DNA from: Kiritimatiellia bacterium | GTDB taxonomy: Bacteria; Verrucomicrobiota; Kiritimatiellia; JAAZAB01 | Assembly: GCA_028718125.1 (NCBI GenBank) | Contig: JAQUMN010000012.1 | Span: 1-64,000 of the forward strand | Direction: 5' to 3' | Length of the DNA: 64,000 nt | Part shown: piece by piece, positions 1 through 8,627 of the stretch | Layout of the letters: every line of letters starts with the position of its first letter | Position numbering within the stretch: position 1 is the first letter of the stretch | Position numbers and translations under genes: made by a program | Notes under the pieces: model-generated | Databases searched by the model: none | Told to the model about the DNA's origin: nothing | What the model saw: the letters and a program-made list of their open reading frames with translations, nothing else

Positions 1-336
1 ACGCCGGTAGCGGAAATATTCCGTTTTTACCGCCCGGCCTTTCCGGGGGAGTATGTTGAATTGACCCGCGATGCGTCCGAAGGCGCCTCTGACGGCGGAA
101 GCGCGGATGCCCTCTGCCTGAAAACGGCCGGCGGCGTTTATCTTTTTATCGTTAATCACAGCCTGGCGGAATCGGCCGTGACCCTGCCGGATATCTTTGC
201 CGCAAGCACGGGAGAGGCGCTGGTTTACGAAGGGCGGCAAAACGGCGTCGAGAATTTCCCGCGCAAAGATACAATCAAGGGCAGGAACATAGTTCTGCCG
301 CCCATGTCTGTGTGCCGGTGGCATGGCGCAGGTTAA
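1..336 (+). CDS. C-terminal end of a glycosidase-like protein (partial)
   Basis: The frame is open from the first base, so only the last 111 residues of a longer protein are present and the start lies outside the window. The tail alternates short hydrophobic strands and turns (GGVYLFIVNHS, then NIVLPPMSVCRW), which resembles the beta-sandwich that closes many glycoside hydrolases. No catalytic or family-defining motif lies in the part present, so the assignment is inference from style and from the sugar-active neighbour. The stop falls 17 bases before the ATG at 354, so the two genes are probably cotranscribed. Confidence 0.5.
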   Translation, partial: TPVAEIFRFYRPAFPGEYVELTRDASEGASDGGSADALCLKTAGGVYLFIVNHSLAESAVTLPDIFAASTGEALVYEGRQNGVENFPRKDTIKGRNIVLPPMSVCRWHGAG

Positions 337-353
337 CCCGATCAAAATCTAAT

Positions 354-2615
354 ATGTCCCAGCCAGTCAACGACCGTGACGTTCAATCATCCGGCAATCT
401 TCAAGAACCGGGACGTTCCCGCATGAAGTTGGGCCTGCAGAGCGATTTTGGATCGCCCCGGCATTGGCAGCGGCTGGTCGAGTTCGCCCAGGCCCATAGC
501 GTGGACCGGCTTGTTTTCCTGTGTGGAGCGTCAAACGGATTTATAGAGCCGTATCTTTTCCCGCATTATCCCGGGTTGTTGACGGAGGCTGAACGGCAAC
601 ACCGCCAGGTTATCCGCCGTTACCTGGAGCAGGCGGCGCGGATGGTCGAGCGCTCCGGCATTGAATTCTGGTATTGGTTCAATGTCCTGCAGCTTCCCAA
701 GGCGGCGGACCGCTGGCGTGCGTTGGCGCCCGGGTTGTTCAATACGGAGGGGGAGCCCGACATGGAGTCCCCCATGGTATACCAGGTGTTAAACGAACAG
801 ATTGACGAAATTTTGGAGATTGCCCCGCGCCTGACAGGCCTCGCCGTGTGGATTTGTGAAATTTCAACAATCGTAATATCCAGTCTGAAATCTCAATCCC
901 TCTCCATGGAAGAGATCGCCGCAAAGATTGTGGACGCGCTCCACGCCAAATGCGTGCGGCACGGTCTGCAATTGTCGTTTAACCTGCACTCGGACGCCTA
1001 TGTCTTTAGTGAAGCCCTGCTCGCCGCCGCGCGGAAATACCCGGATATTATCGTGGCCGACGATTCGACGGCCGGGGACCACCACTTGAATCTTCCTTTC
1101 AACCCGCGAGTCCGGCGTGCCGCCGTGACCAATCCCGTCCAGGTGGGTTTCGATTTAAATGGCGAATACTGGGGCCGGAACTTTTATCCCACCGCGGCCC
1201 TGGGGCATTATGAGCAGTTCCTGAACGAGGCCCGCGCCCTGGGTGCGAGCTGGGTCGAAGGCCGGATTGCGACGGAGCATGACTCTTGGAGCCCGTATCC
1301 GAATGTCCTGCCCAGCCGACGGCCTTTGTATCCGGCGCTGGCCGGCTGGCGGGCAGAGGATCCGATCCCCAAGGATATGGAATTGTGCTGTTTCGATACG
1401 CTCGGCGGATTCAACGCCGAGTTTTTCTGCCGTTATGTCAAAGATCCGTCAGTTAACCCCAAGGCCGAAGTGTGTGCCTTTCTCAAGGCCGAGTTCGAAA
1501 CGGATCTGCCGGAGCTGGCGGACGTTCTTATGGAAGTAGAAGCCGTGAACGCGCGGATGTTCTTCGCCGGCCATGGCTATTTCGGCATCCAGTCCTGCCT
1601 GCCGGGGCGTTTTGAGGCGATGCGCTGGAGTCAGGTGATGTTGGACGATGTCCGTTTTGTCACCCCTGCTGGAGAACTGTTGCGCTTCCCGATCGGAGGG
1701 AGGTCCTTGTTTTCATCCATACCTTTTTTCGCCGGCGTTGACTTTCCGACGGCGCGTTGTCCCGGCCCGCATGCCTTGATTGCGGAAAAGCAGGAGGCCC
1801 TGAACGATGCCCGCGACCTGCGGGCGCGCGCCGGGCGGGCCACCGCCTGCCTCGCGCCGGACTCCCGCCAGTTTATCATGCGTCATTTCGAGGATTGGGT
1901 TTGGTATGCGCAGGGAGCGGCCCTGCTGCTGGAAGCCATGGTGCACTACTATCACCTGTGTGCGGAGAAACAGAACCGGGATATTCCCAACCCGGAACGC
2001 TTGGCCCAGGTTCTGCGGGAGATGCTGGAGACAGCCGAGGCATGGAAACGGCGCCAGCCGCATGATGAATGGTGCAACGCCAAAGCCCTGCGTTATTGGC
2101 ACAGGATAATTTCCCTTGCGTTGACTTACGCTCCGTTGCTCCACGCCTACCGGGCCAACGCGGCACGATGGCCGGGGCAGGTGGGCCAGACGGCTTATGT
2201 TTTTGGGCCGGTGGACCGGAGGTTCGCGGTGCCGCCCGACCAGATGGGAACCCTGCCGAAGCGCCTGGTCGCGGCGGATCAAACTCTCCTGCCTCAAACG
2301 GCGAAGATGAGCCGGGGCCGGCTGGATATGGCGCCCGGTTTTGTCGGCAAGGAACTGGGCCGCAGCGCCTATGTGTTTATCCCGTTCGAGCTGGATGGCG
2401 ACCAAGAGCTTATTTTCTGGTTCGGCGCGGACATGCACTTTGTCGCCTTTGTTGACGGCCGGCAGATTGGCGATACCGTAAGAACGGGAACGGTAGCCTC
2501 CATCCTGTTGCGGAAAGGCCCGCATCTTCTGGCCATCCGCTATATCAATTGGAGCGCGGCACGCCAGGTGTCTGTCAGTGCTTTCGATCGGAGCCTGCGG
2601 ACGATCATCGGTTAA
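354..2615 (+). CDS. Putative TIM-barrel glycoside hydrolase-like protein, family unassigned
   Basis: About 753 residues with no signal peptide. An in-frame ATG at 312 would overlap the previous gene; 354 clears its stop, and 423 (MKLGLQSDFG) is also possible because recognisable protein begins there. The first ~330 residues read like a TIM barrel: strand-like segments end in aromatic or acidic residues (RLVFLCGASNGF, IEFWYWFNV, GLAVWICEIS, LSFNLHSDAY, VGFDLNGEYWG, ASWVEGRIATEHDSW). The layout recalls GH67-like or GH20-like enzymes of polysaccharide-degrading PVC bacteria, but I cannot name the family or its catalytic acids. A helical middle follows, and the last ~100 residues look like a beta-sandwich. 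Function is inference. Confidence 0.6.
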   Translation: MSQPVNDRDVQSSGNLQEPGRSRMKLGLQSDFGSPRHWQRLVEFAQAHSVDRLVFLCGASNGFIEPYLFPHYPGLLTEAERQHRQVIRRYLEQAARMVERSGIEFWYWFNVLQLPKAADRWRALAPGLFNTEGEPDMESPMVYQVLNEQIDEILEIAPRLTGLAVWICEISTIVISSLKSQSLSMEEIAAKIVDALHAKCVRHGLQLSFNLHSDAYVFSEALLAAARKYPDIIVADDSTAGDHHLNLPFNPRVRRAAVTNPVQVGFDLNGEYWGRNFYPTAALGHYEQFLNEARALGASWVEGRIATEHDSWSPYPNVLPSRRPLYPALAGWRAEDPIPKDMELCCFDTLGGFNAEFFCRYVKDPSVNPKAEVCAFLKAEFETDLPELADVLMEVEAVNARMFFAGHGYFGIQSCLPGRFEAMRWSQVMLDDVRFVTPAGELLRFPIGGRSLFSSIPFFAGVDFPTARCPGPHALIAEKQEALNDARDLRARAGRATACLAPDSRQFIMRHFEDWVWYAQGAALLLEAMVHYYHLCAEKQNRDIPNPERLAQVLREMLETAEAWKRRQPHDEWCNAKALRYWHRIISLALTYAPLLHAYRANAARWPGQVGQTAYVFGPVDRRFAVPPDQMGTLPKRLVAADQTLLPQTAKMSRGRLDMAPGFVGKELGRSAYVFIPFELDGDQELIFWFGADMHFVAFVDGRQIGDTVRTGTVASILLRKGPHLLAIRYINWSAARQVSVSAFDRSLRTIIG

Positions 2616-2748
2616 GCGGGTCGCCGGGGTGCGCTCGCGCGTCAGGAAATCGAACGGATCCGATCCCTATCGGTTAAAGAGTCGCACCGCGACAACGAAA
2701 TATCTGGTTGAGTGAAACCGATATCCCTGTTATTATGTCATAAAGCAA

Positions 2749-4926
2749 ATGAAAAAGTCTACTCGACAAGGCAATTGGGCGCGCAGGTGGTTTCGGCCTG
2801 ACGCAGGCGTGGTGTGCCTTGTCGTTGCATGGGCGGGTTTGTTCCCCGTTGTCCACGCGGCAACGACATGGAACGGCAGTAGCGGATACTGGTCCGACAG
2901 CGCCAAGTGGAATCCCGCGGGTGTTCCGGGAGACGGGGTGGATGTGCTCATTACCAACGGCAGCGTGCTTTTGACCAACGCCACCGCGAATCTCGCCTCG
3001 CTGACAATATCCGGCGCCACGGCCAGGCTGACATTCTCGAATTGGGACACGGCGCTGACCGCCACCAATGTCAGCATTCAAGACGGCGCGATCGTCACGC
3101 ACGTGACCAACTCGGCCACGACCACGAACGCCGACGGCAGCTGGCCGGCCGATGGCCGCGTCTACATCGTCTGCGGTACAAATTTCGATTTGCAGGCGGG
3201 AGGCACGATTGACGCAGAGGGTCGCGGGTATTGCGGGACCAACGCGTGTGGTCCGGGCGGAGGTCTCCAATCGGGTGGTTCCGGCACCCCGGCTAATTAC
3301 GGGAGTGGCGCCGGATATGGCGGGAGCGGTGGCTACGGCACGTGTAGTGGCGGGAGTAAGGTCTCCGGCGGCAGCCCGTATGGGCTGACCAATGCGCCTG
3401 TTGCTCCGGGTAGTGCGGGTGGAGGAAGCTATGCCAAAGGCGTCGGCGCTGCTGGCGGCGGCGCAGTCCGGATCGATGCAACCAACGCGGCCGTCACCGT
3501 CAACGGCACCATCAAAGCGAACGGAACGGTCTCAACCTACGTGGGCGGTGGCGGTTCCGGCGGGGCCATCTATATTACCTGCCGGACGTTTGAGGGAACG
3601 ACCAACGGTTATCTCACGGCCAAGGGGGCGAACGGGAAATGGGGTGCGGGGAATGCTTATTCGGGCTGCGGCGGCGGCGGACGTATTGCCGTTATCTATG
3701 ATCAAGCGGCCCAGAGCGGGTTAGCCTCACAACCCACTGTCCGGTTCAATAGCGCAGGAGCGAGCAGCCCCTACAACGTGCCCAACAGCGAGGAGGGGAC
3801 CTTGTATCTGCCCGACATGCCGACAACCGACTGGTCGAATTTTGAGGGTGGCCGCATTTTCGGGGTGACGAATACGTCATTGGCCTCTCTTTCCATATCC
3901 AATAATGCCAATGTCGTCCTGGCGGAGAGTTGTTTCGTTTTGAAGGTGACGAACACGTTGACGATCGACAACGCCACCCTGAAAATGGGGCGCGGCTTCA
4001 ACACAAACGAATTCTTGCCGATCATCACGCCGGGCGAATACAAGCAGCTCGATTGCGATTCGCTGATTCTTACCAATGCGGGTTGCCTCTACGTATACAG
4101 CGGTCCGACGAATACCATGACGACGAATTACGGTGCGCGTGTCACGGTCGTAAACGATATCGTGATTTACAACAATTCCTGGATATATCCTGCTTCTGAA
4201 GGGACCAATGGCGGCTCGGTTTTTTTCAACGCAAAGAATGTAACAATCCTGGCGGGCGGCGGATTCAATGCCAATGGGTTGGGCTATAGTGGCGGCAACG
4301 GCCCGGGCAAGGGCGTTGGCACCGGCAACTACGGCGGCGGCGGGGGCTACGGGGGAAAAGGCGGAAAGGGCTTTGGGGGGGCGGGCGGCAACCCTAACGG
4401 GATAACCAATGCGCCCATTTCCCCCGGTAGCGGTGCAGGGGGCCTTGGCTACGGCCTCGGCGGCGGCGGAGGACTGGTCTGGATTAAGGCTTCGGGAACC
4501 GTGCTTCTGGACGGTGCCATCAAGGCGAACGGTGGTAAACCCCCCAGCATCTATGTCGCCGCAGGATCGGGCGGCGGCATTTTCATCGTGGCTAATGTGT
4601 TCCGCGGCGCCGGCCAGTTGAGCGCCAATGGCGAGTCGGCGGTGGATACCGGCACTTTATCCTACTACAGCGGCGGGGGCGGCGGCGGGCGCATTGCGGT
4701 CTGGCATCGTATGTCGGAAGCCGATCAGCAGACGATTATGGCCGACCCTGACAACGCTTTGGCCAATGTGCCCAGGCTCGTGATTACCAACGATTTCGCC
4801 GGCACGCTTTTCACAGGCTCCTGCACGGCGTCGAATGGGTGGAGTCAGAGCACCCTTGCCACGACTGGGACGGTCGTCCGCCTGACGATCCCCCCGCCCA
4901 AAGGCACGATTTTTACCGTGCGCTGA
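2749..4926 (+). CDS. Secreted glycine-rich protein with a duplicated module
   Basis: 725 residues. A Sec-type signal peptide is clear: basic start (MKKSTRQ, RRWFR), hydrophobic core VVCLVVAWAGLF, likely cleavage after VHA. Next comes TTWNGSSGYWSDSAKWNP, a strand-turn motif common at the start of autotransporter-like beta-helix proteins. Two similar glycine-rich modules follow, about residues 147-320 and 500-650. Each has 'A.G.G', a GGGGGYGG-type run, a 'GLTNAP..PGS' or 'GITNAP..PGS' motif, then 'GTIKANG' or 'GAIKANG', and ends in GGGGRIAV. The duplication is visible in the sequence; the role is unknown, presumably cell-surface or extracellular. No C-terminal anchor, sorting signal or outer-membrane barrel is evident. 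No Shine-Dalgarno sequence precedes the start. Confidence 0.75.
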   Translation: MKKSTRQGNWARRWFRPDAGVVCLVVAWAGLFPVVHAATTWNGSSGYWSDSAKWNPAGVPGDGVDVLITNGSVLLTNATANLASLTISGATARLTFSNWDTALTATNVSIQDGAIVTHVTNSATTTNADGSWPADGRVYIVCGTNFDLQAGGTIDAEGRGYCGTNACGPGGGLQSGGSGTPANYGSGAGYGGSGGYGTCSGGSKVSGGSPYGLTNAPVAPGSAGGGSYAKGVGAAGGGAVRIDATNAAVTVNGTIKANGTVSTYVGGGGSGGAIYITCRTFEGTTNGYLTAKGANGKWGAGNAYSGCGGGGRIAVIYDQAAQSGLASQPTVRFNSAGASSPYNVPNSEEGTLYLPDMPTTDWSNFEGGRIFGVTNTSLASLSISNNANVVLAESCFVLKVTNTLTIDNATLKMGRGFNTNEFLPIITPGEYKQLDCDSLILTNAGCLYVYSGPTNTMTTNYGARVTVVNDIVIYNNSWIYPASEGTNGGSVFFNAKNVTILAGGGFNANGLGYSGGNGPGKGVGTGNYGGGGGYGGKGGKGFGGAGGNPNGITNAPISPGSGAGGLGYGLGGGGGLVWIKASGTVLLDGAIKANGGKPPSIYVAAGSGGGIFIVANVFRGAGQLSANGESAVDTGTLSYYSGGGGGGRIAVWHRMSEADQQTIMADPDNALANVPRLVITNDFAGTLFTGSCTASNGWSQSTLATTGTVVRLTIPPPKGTIFTVR

Positions 4927-4983
4927 TCGGCCGGCCCTTGTTCAACTGCATGGCCATATATAGCGGTCAAGGAAGGATACACC

Positions 4984-5056
4984 ATGCAAATCGGGTCCAG
5001 GGATCGCGATATATTGAGAGCGTTGGCCAAACGCGTTGCGGAAAATCGCCGATGAT
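4984..5056 (+). pseudogene. Orphan 5' end of a gene (23 codons)
   Basis: After AAGGA at 4970-4974, an ATG at 4984 opens a frame reading MQIGSRDRDILRALAKRVAE that stops at 5056. From memory, this resembles the beginning of uroporphyrinogen-decarboxylase-like proteins of this lineage, which often start with 'xxRDRDILRxLAxRVAEIA'. The rest of that gene is absent. I read it as a remnant left by deletion. It could also be chance, since it is short. Confidence 0.35.
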
Positions 5057-5087
5057 GCGGTAGACGAGGGTGGTGTTGACGTTTTTC

Positions 5088-5370
5088 TTATTCCTCTGGG
5101 ACTTCAGGGCTGGCGTCTGTCGTCCGTCCTTCTTTATGCCGCCGGTAGATCGGCTTCAGGGCCTGCATGAGGGGGCTGTAGGGCCGGTTGAAACCCACCA
5201 TGAACTTGACAAAAGCCTTGCGCATGAGCGGCACCATGATGCGCAGGTCCTCCTCGGTGTAGCACATCGGCTTTTCCACGAACAGGTGCTTGCGGTGCTC
5301 GATGGCCGCCCGCAAATCCGCCGACGCCGATCATGCCGACTTTCATGGGGGTCATCATCATCTCGCTCAT
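5088..5370 (-). pseudogene. Decayed Gfo/Idh/MocA-family oxidoreductase
   Basis: On the minus strand, ATG at 5370 (or 5346) starts MKVGMIGVGGFAG, the NAD(P)-binding Rossmann start (GxGxxG) of this family. About 15 codons in, homology moves to another frame and resumes at AAIEHRKHLFVEKPMCYTEE, which contains the family's EKP motif, then FMVGFNRPYSPLMQALKPIY. The residues normally between these points (~60-70) are missing. The frame stops at 5088, soon after the EKP-containing segment, so the whole C-terminal substrate domain is gone too. An internal out-of-frame deletion plus truncation means no functional enzyme. The rest of the gap, 5371-5521, shows nothing I recognise. Confidence 0.7.
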
Positions 5371-5521
5371 CTGTTGTTTTGACCGTGCGCCTGCTTTCCG
5401 AGCCGGGGAGCGCGGGGTTGAATCTGCCGGTGAGCATAGATCATGAGTCCGCGTTGGTCCATCCCAATCCCAACGATGAGGTGCTTGACGTGGGGATCGT
5501 AAAATAATAATATCGATAACC

Positions 5522-6928
5522 ATGAAACACCCCGTATTATTCGTTGCGTTACTCGGGTTTGTCTGTGCCGGCGCGGCGCTTGCCGACACGCATTATGTCG
5601 TCAAGGACAATGCGGGGGCGGAGAGTCCTTTTACGAACTGGACGACGGCGGCGAGCAATATCCAGCAGGCGATTGACGATGCCCAATGTGTGGCATCCGA
5701 TACCGTCATGGTTTCCAACGGCTTGTATGACGCGGGGCAAACGGTGGCTACCGGCCACGCGGCGAGCAACCGCGTGGTGATCTTGAAAGCGATTACCGTC
5801 CGCGCTTTCAGCACGAATTGGGCCGACACCGTCATCATCGGTCGTTGGGATTCCCTCGCGACTGCCAATGGCCCCAATGCCGTGCGCGGCGTTTTTATCA
5901 CCAACGGGGCATCGTTGGTCGGGTTTACGGTCACGAACGGGGCCTGCCTGCTTGCCGGGGGCACCGATGTTCATGATTATAACGGCGGAGGGGTTTGCGG
6001 GTCCGGCGCGGGGCAGGGGCTCGTCTCCAACTGCCTGATTATCGGTAACAATTCGTTGAACTATGGCGGCGGCATCGCTTACGCGGTAGCGCGGAACTGC
6101 ACCATACAGGGGAACAGCGCCAAATACGGGGGCGGGATCGCCGGCAGGGCAACCCTCTATGCCCAGGCATACGATTGCACGATTACCCGGAATGTCGTGA
6201 GCAACACCAGCTACGGCGGCGGCGCGTACTACACCACGATCAGCAATTGTATTATCAGTTATAATTCGGCGGGTATCCCTTCTAGTGGCGGCAATGGTGG
6301 AGGGGTATATGGCGGCGGGGTTGCCGACGCTCAGAACAGTTGCTGGAATTCCGTCATCATGGGTAATCGATCGCGAGAAAACTCGGGCGGTGGTTATAAA
6401 ATGTCGTTCTATAACTGCCTGATTGTGAGCAACGCCACTACGATCCTGGGACCGGGAGGCGGGCTGAATGGCGGCGCAGCCTTTAATTGCACCATTATGG
6501 GTAATACCGTGCACGGCTATTACACGACGGGAGATCGGGGCCTTGGCGGCGGCATCGCAAACCTGACAGCGTCCAACTGCATCATCCTGGGGAATATAGA
6601 TGACTTTTACGGCACTTCCGGCAACTTTACGAACAATTACTACAAGGGCACGTTGGCCTATTGCTGCACGACGGCGACCAACTATCCTGCCGGGTATGGT
6701 CAAGCGCTCAGCGGCGCGGGCAATATCACCAACGATCCCGCATTAATGACTTCGGCCGCCGGCCCTTACCGGCTTTCCCCTGATTCGCCCTGCATTAACC
6801 GGGGAATCAACGATAGTTGGATGAACACCTCCGTGGATATGGATGGGCATCGGCGGATCATCGAACGCACGGTTGATATCGGCGCCTTCGAGTTCATCCA
6901 CCGGGGCTCGATAATCATAGGGCGTTAA
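5522..6928 (+). CDS. Secreted right-handed parallel beta-helix protein
   Basis: 468 residues. Signal peptide MKHPVLFVALLGFVCAGAALA, then THYVVKDNAG, a usual start for PVC beta-helix proteins. The AIDDAQ...DTVMVSNGLYD segment is the 'single-stranded beta-helix' entry. From about residue 140 to 400 there are repeated coils of the type 'SNCLIIGN', 'NCTIQGNSAKYGGGIA', 'NCIISYNSA', 'NCIILGN', with regularly spaced cysteine and asparagine ladders. It ends VDIGAFEF, the closing motif of the 'choice-of-anchor Q' type. The fold is common in polysaccharide lyases, but no catalytic residues can be assigned. A surface or extracellular location is inferred. Confidence 0.8.
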   Translation: MKHPVLFVALLGFVCAGAALADTHYVVKDNAGAESPFTNWTTAASNIQQAIDDAQCVASDTVMVSNGLYDAGQTVATGHAASNRVVILKAITVRAFSTNWADTVIIGRWDSLATANGPNAVRGVFITNGASLVGFTVTNGACLLAGGTDVHDYNGGGVCGSGAGQGLVSNCLIIGNNSLNYGGGIAYAVARNCTIQGNSAKYGGGIAGRATLYAQAYDCTITRNVVSNTSYGGGAYYTTISNCIISYNSAGIPSSGGNGGGVYGGGVADAQNSCWNSVIMGNRSRENSGGGYKMSFYNCLIVSNATTILGPGGGLNGGAAFNCTIMGNTVHGYYTTGDRGLGGGIANLTASNCIILGNIDDFYGTSGNFTNNYYKGTLAYCCTTATNYPAGYGQALSGAGNITNDPALMTSAAGPYRLSPDSPCINRGINDSWMNTSVDMDGHRRIIERTVDIGAFEFIHRGSIIIGR

Positions 6929-7001
6929 TGAACGATCATATGATGCCAACCGTTCGAATTCGGCATTCCCGCATCGGGTGAAATTTCGTTGGAGGAAAAC
7001 C

Positions 7002-7691
7002 ATGGCGCTGAATTTTGTCGAGCAGATTGATGGCGCGGTGCGCGTTCAACATGTGCTGGTCAGCGTGTCGGACAAGGCGGGACTGGAAGCGTTTATCCCC
7101 GGGCTGGTGCGGATCAATCCCGGTTTGACGCTCTATTCCACGGGCGGCACGTTCCAGGCGCTCCAGAAATGCCTGGGCGCGAGCCTGGCAAAAAAGAATC
7201 TTGTGCAAGTTTCCGACTATACCGGCCAGCCGGAGATGCAGGGCGGGCTGGTCAAGACGCTGGACTTCAAAATCTACCTGGGCCTGTTAAGCGAAACGTA
7301 TAATCCGGCGCATGCGGCGGACTTGCAGCGTGTCAAGGGGGTGGCCATAGACATGGTGGTTGTCAACCTGTATCCCTTTGCCCGGACGATTGCCCAACCG
7401 GGCGTGACGCCCGAACAAGCGCGGGCTAACATTGACATTGGCGGGCCATGCATGGTGCGGGCGGCGGCGAAGAATTTCCTGCGCGTGGCCTCCGTCACCG
7501 ATCCGGCCGATTACCCGGCGATCATGGCGGAGCTGAATCAATCCGGTGGCAAACTCGCGTTCAAGACGCGCTTTGACCTGGCCCGCAAGGCTTTTGCCCA
7601 TACCGCCGCCTACGATGCCGCCATTGCCGGCTACCTGGCCAAATGCCCGTTCGATGCCGTGCAGAAAACCTACCGGATGATGCGCGAATAG
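7002..7691 (+). CDS. purH: IMP cyclohydrolase, N-terminal half of PurH as a separate gene
   Basis: 229 residues. The ATG at 7002 follows GGAGG at 6991-6995; an earlier in-frame ATG at 6978 lacks such a site. The protein matches only the cyclohydrolase (MGS-fold) domain of PurH: VSVSDKAGLEAF, LYSTGGT, VKTL, VVVNLYPF and IDIGGP.M.RAAAKN. It catalyses ring closure of FAICAR to IMP, the last step of purine synthesis. Two core motifs are unusual: the common DGRVKTLHPKIHGG appears as GGLVKTLDFKIYLG, and GGPTM as GGPCM. The transformylase half is at 10913, same strand, with two opposite-strand genes between. Identity as a PurH-N domain is firm; kinetic competence is inferred. Confidence 0.88.
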   Translation: MALNFVEQIDGAVRVQHVLVSVSDKAGLEAFIPGLVRINPGLTLYSTGGTFQALQKCLGASLAKKNLVQVSDYTGQPEMQGGLVKTLDFKIYLGLLSETYNPAHAADLQRVKGVAIDMVVVNLYPFARTIAQPGVTPEQARANIDIGGPCMVRAAAKNFLRVASVTDPADYPAIMAELNQSGGKLAFKTRFDLARKAFAHTAAYDAAIAGYLAKCPFDAVQKTYRMMRE

Positions 7692-7714
7692 GTGCAACGG
7701 ATTTTTCCTGACGT

Positions 7715-7761
7715 ATAGGAATTTTCCGCCAGGGGCGGATCCGCCTATGGCGGACAATCCG
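7715..7761. repeat. REP-like tandem-hairpin repeat, copy 1
   Basis: A 47-base sequence whose core is TCCGCC-N4-GGCGGATCCGCC-TAT-GGCGGA, which can form two adjacent small hairpins. A near-identical copy lies at 55915-55961 and a shorter, more diverged one at 12306-12341. It sits between converging genes purH-N and the GT2 gene. The rest of this gap (to 7857) holds only a weak GC-rich segment also resembling sequence near 56071-56120. Confidence 0.7.
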
Positions 7762-7857
7762 GTGCGGTTCTCGCTGCTCGAACCGCGGCTATCCGTCAGC
7801 TGACGGATTGTAGGGGCCGTTCGTGAGAACGGCAAAGTCGCCCCATTCCTCGGCGGC

Positions 7858-8601
7858 CTAATTGAAAAGCCTCGATTGTTTCAACCCCGCCTTGGCCAGC
7901 CGGTAGGCCAGCGCCGTGGCCAGGCAGCCGAATCCATAGGTCACGCTGCGCCGAAAATTGATGGACGAGGCTTCGGGAAAATAATGGGCCGGACAGCTGA
8001 CCTCGCCGATAGTGGCTCCCAGCCATAAAATTTCCGCCAGGATCTGGTTGTCGAATACGAAATCGTCCGAGTTACGGGCGAGCGGCAGCCGCCGCAGGAG
8101 TTCCGTTGAGAACGCGCGGTACCCCGTATGATATTCCGAGAGCTTGGCGCCGAGCAATGCGTTTTCTGCCAGCGTTAGAAGCCGGTTAGCCAGGTATTTC
8201 CAGCGCGGCATGCCCAGCCGGACAGCGTTGCTACCCAGGATTCGGGAGCCGATGACACAAGGATAAAGGCCGTTGGCGACCAGGCTGACCATGGCGGGCA
8301 GCAATTTGGGCGTGTATTGATAATCCGGGTGAATCATGACGACGATATCCGCGCCGGACTCGAGGGCCATTCGATAGCAGGTTTTCTGGTTGGCCCCATA
8401 GCCCCGGTTGGATGCGTGCACGCACACCATGACGTTCGGCAGTGTTTTGGCGACGGCGACCGTCTCGTCATGACTGGCGTCGTCGACGACGATAATCAGG
8501 TCGGCCACGTTCTCCGCGACGACCTCCGCGTAGGTTTGTTGCAGGGTCCTGGCCGCATTATACGCGGGCATTACCACGACAACTTTTTTACCGTTTATCA
8601 T
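7858..8601 (-). CDS. Family 2 glycosyltransferase (dolichyl/undecaprenyl-phosphate sugar synthase type)
   Basis: 247 residues from ATG at 8601, where GAAGG lies about 5 bases upstream; a longer frame to 8649 would overlap the upstream gene. GT-A fold motifs are plain: VVVVMPAYNAA, IIVVDDASHDET, NRGYGANQKTCY, then MIHPDYQY as the metal-binding DxD-like segment. YHTGYRAFS and FDNQILAEI are typical of DPM1-like enzymes, which transfer a sugar to a polyprenyl phosphate. No membrane segments are obvious. The upstream gene, cotranscribed, is an ArnT/PMT-like transferase that would use such a lipid-linked sugar, so the two plausibly modify a lipid or protein together. The sugar is unknown. Confidence 0.85.
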   Translation of the reverse strand: MINGKKVVVVMPAYNAARTLQQTYAEVVAENVADLIIVVDDASHDETVAVAKTLPNVMVCVHASNRGYGANQKTCYRMALESGADIVVMIHPDYQYTPKLLPAMVSLVANGLYPCVIGSRILGSNAVRLGMPRWKYLANRLLTLAENALLGAKLSEYHTGYRAFSTELLRRLPLARNSDDFVFDNQILAEILWLGATIGEVSCPAHYFPEASSINFRRSVTYGFGCLATALAYRLAKAGLKQSRLFN

Positions 8602-8627
8602 AAGGCCTTCGAACTCCGGCAGAATAA

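Noticed and set aside
5549-6703. Long minus-strand frame (384 codons) opposite the beta-helix gene
   Set aside because: It is a shadow of a repetitive GC-rich gene. The translation is Arg/Ile/His-rich with no motif, and the plus frame has a signal peptide and beta-helix repeats.
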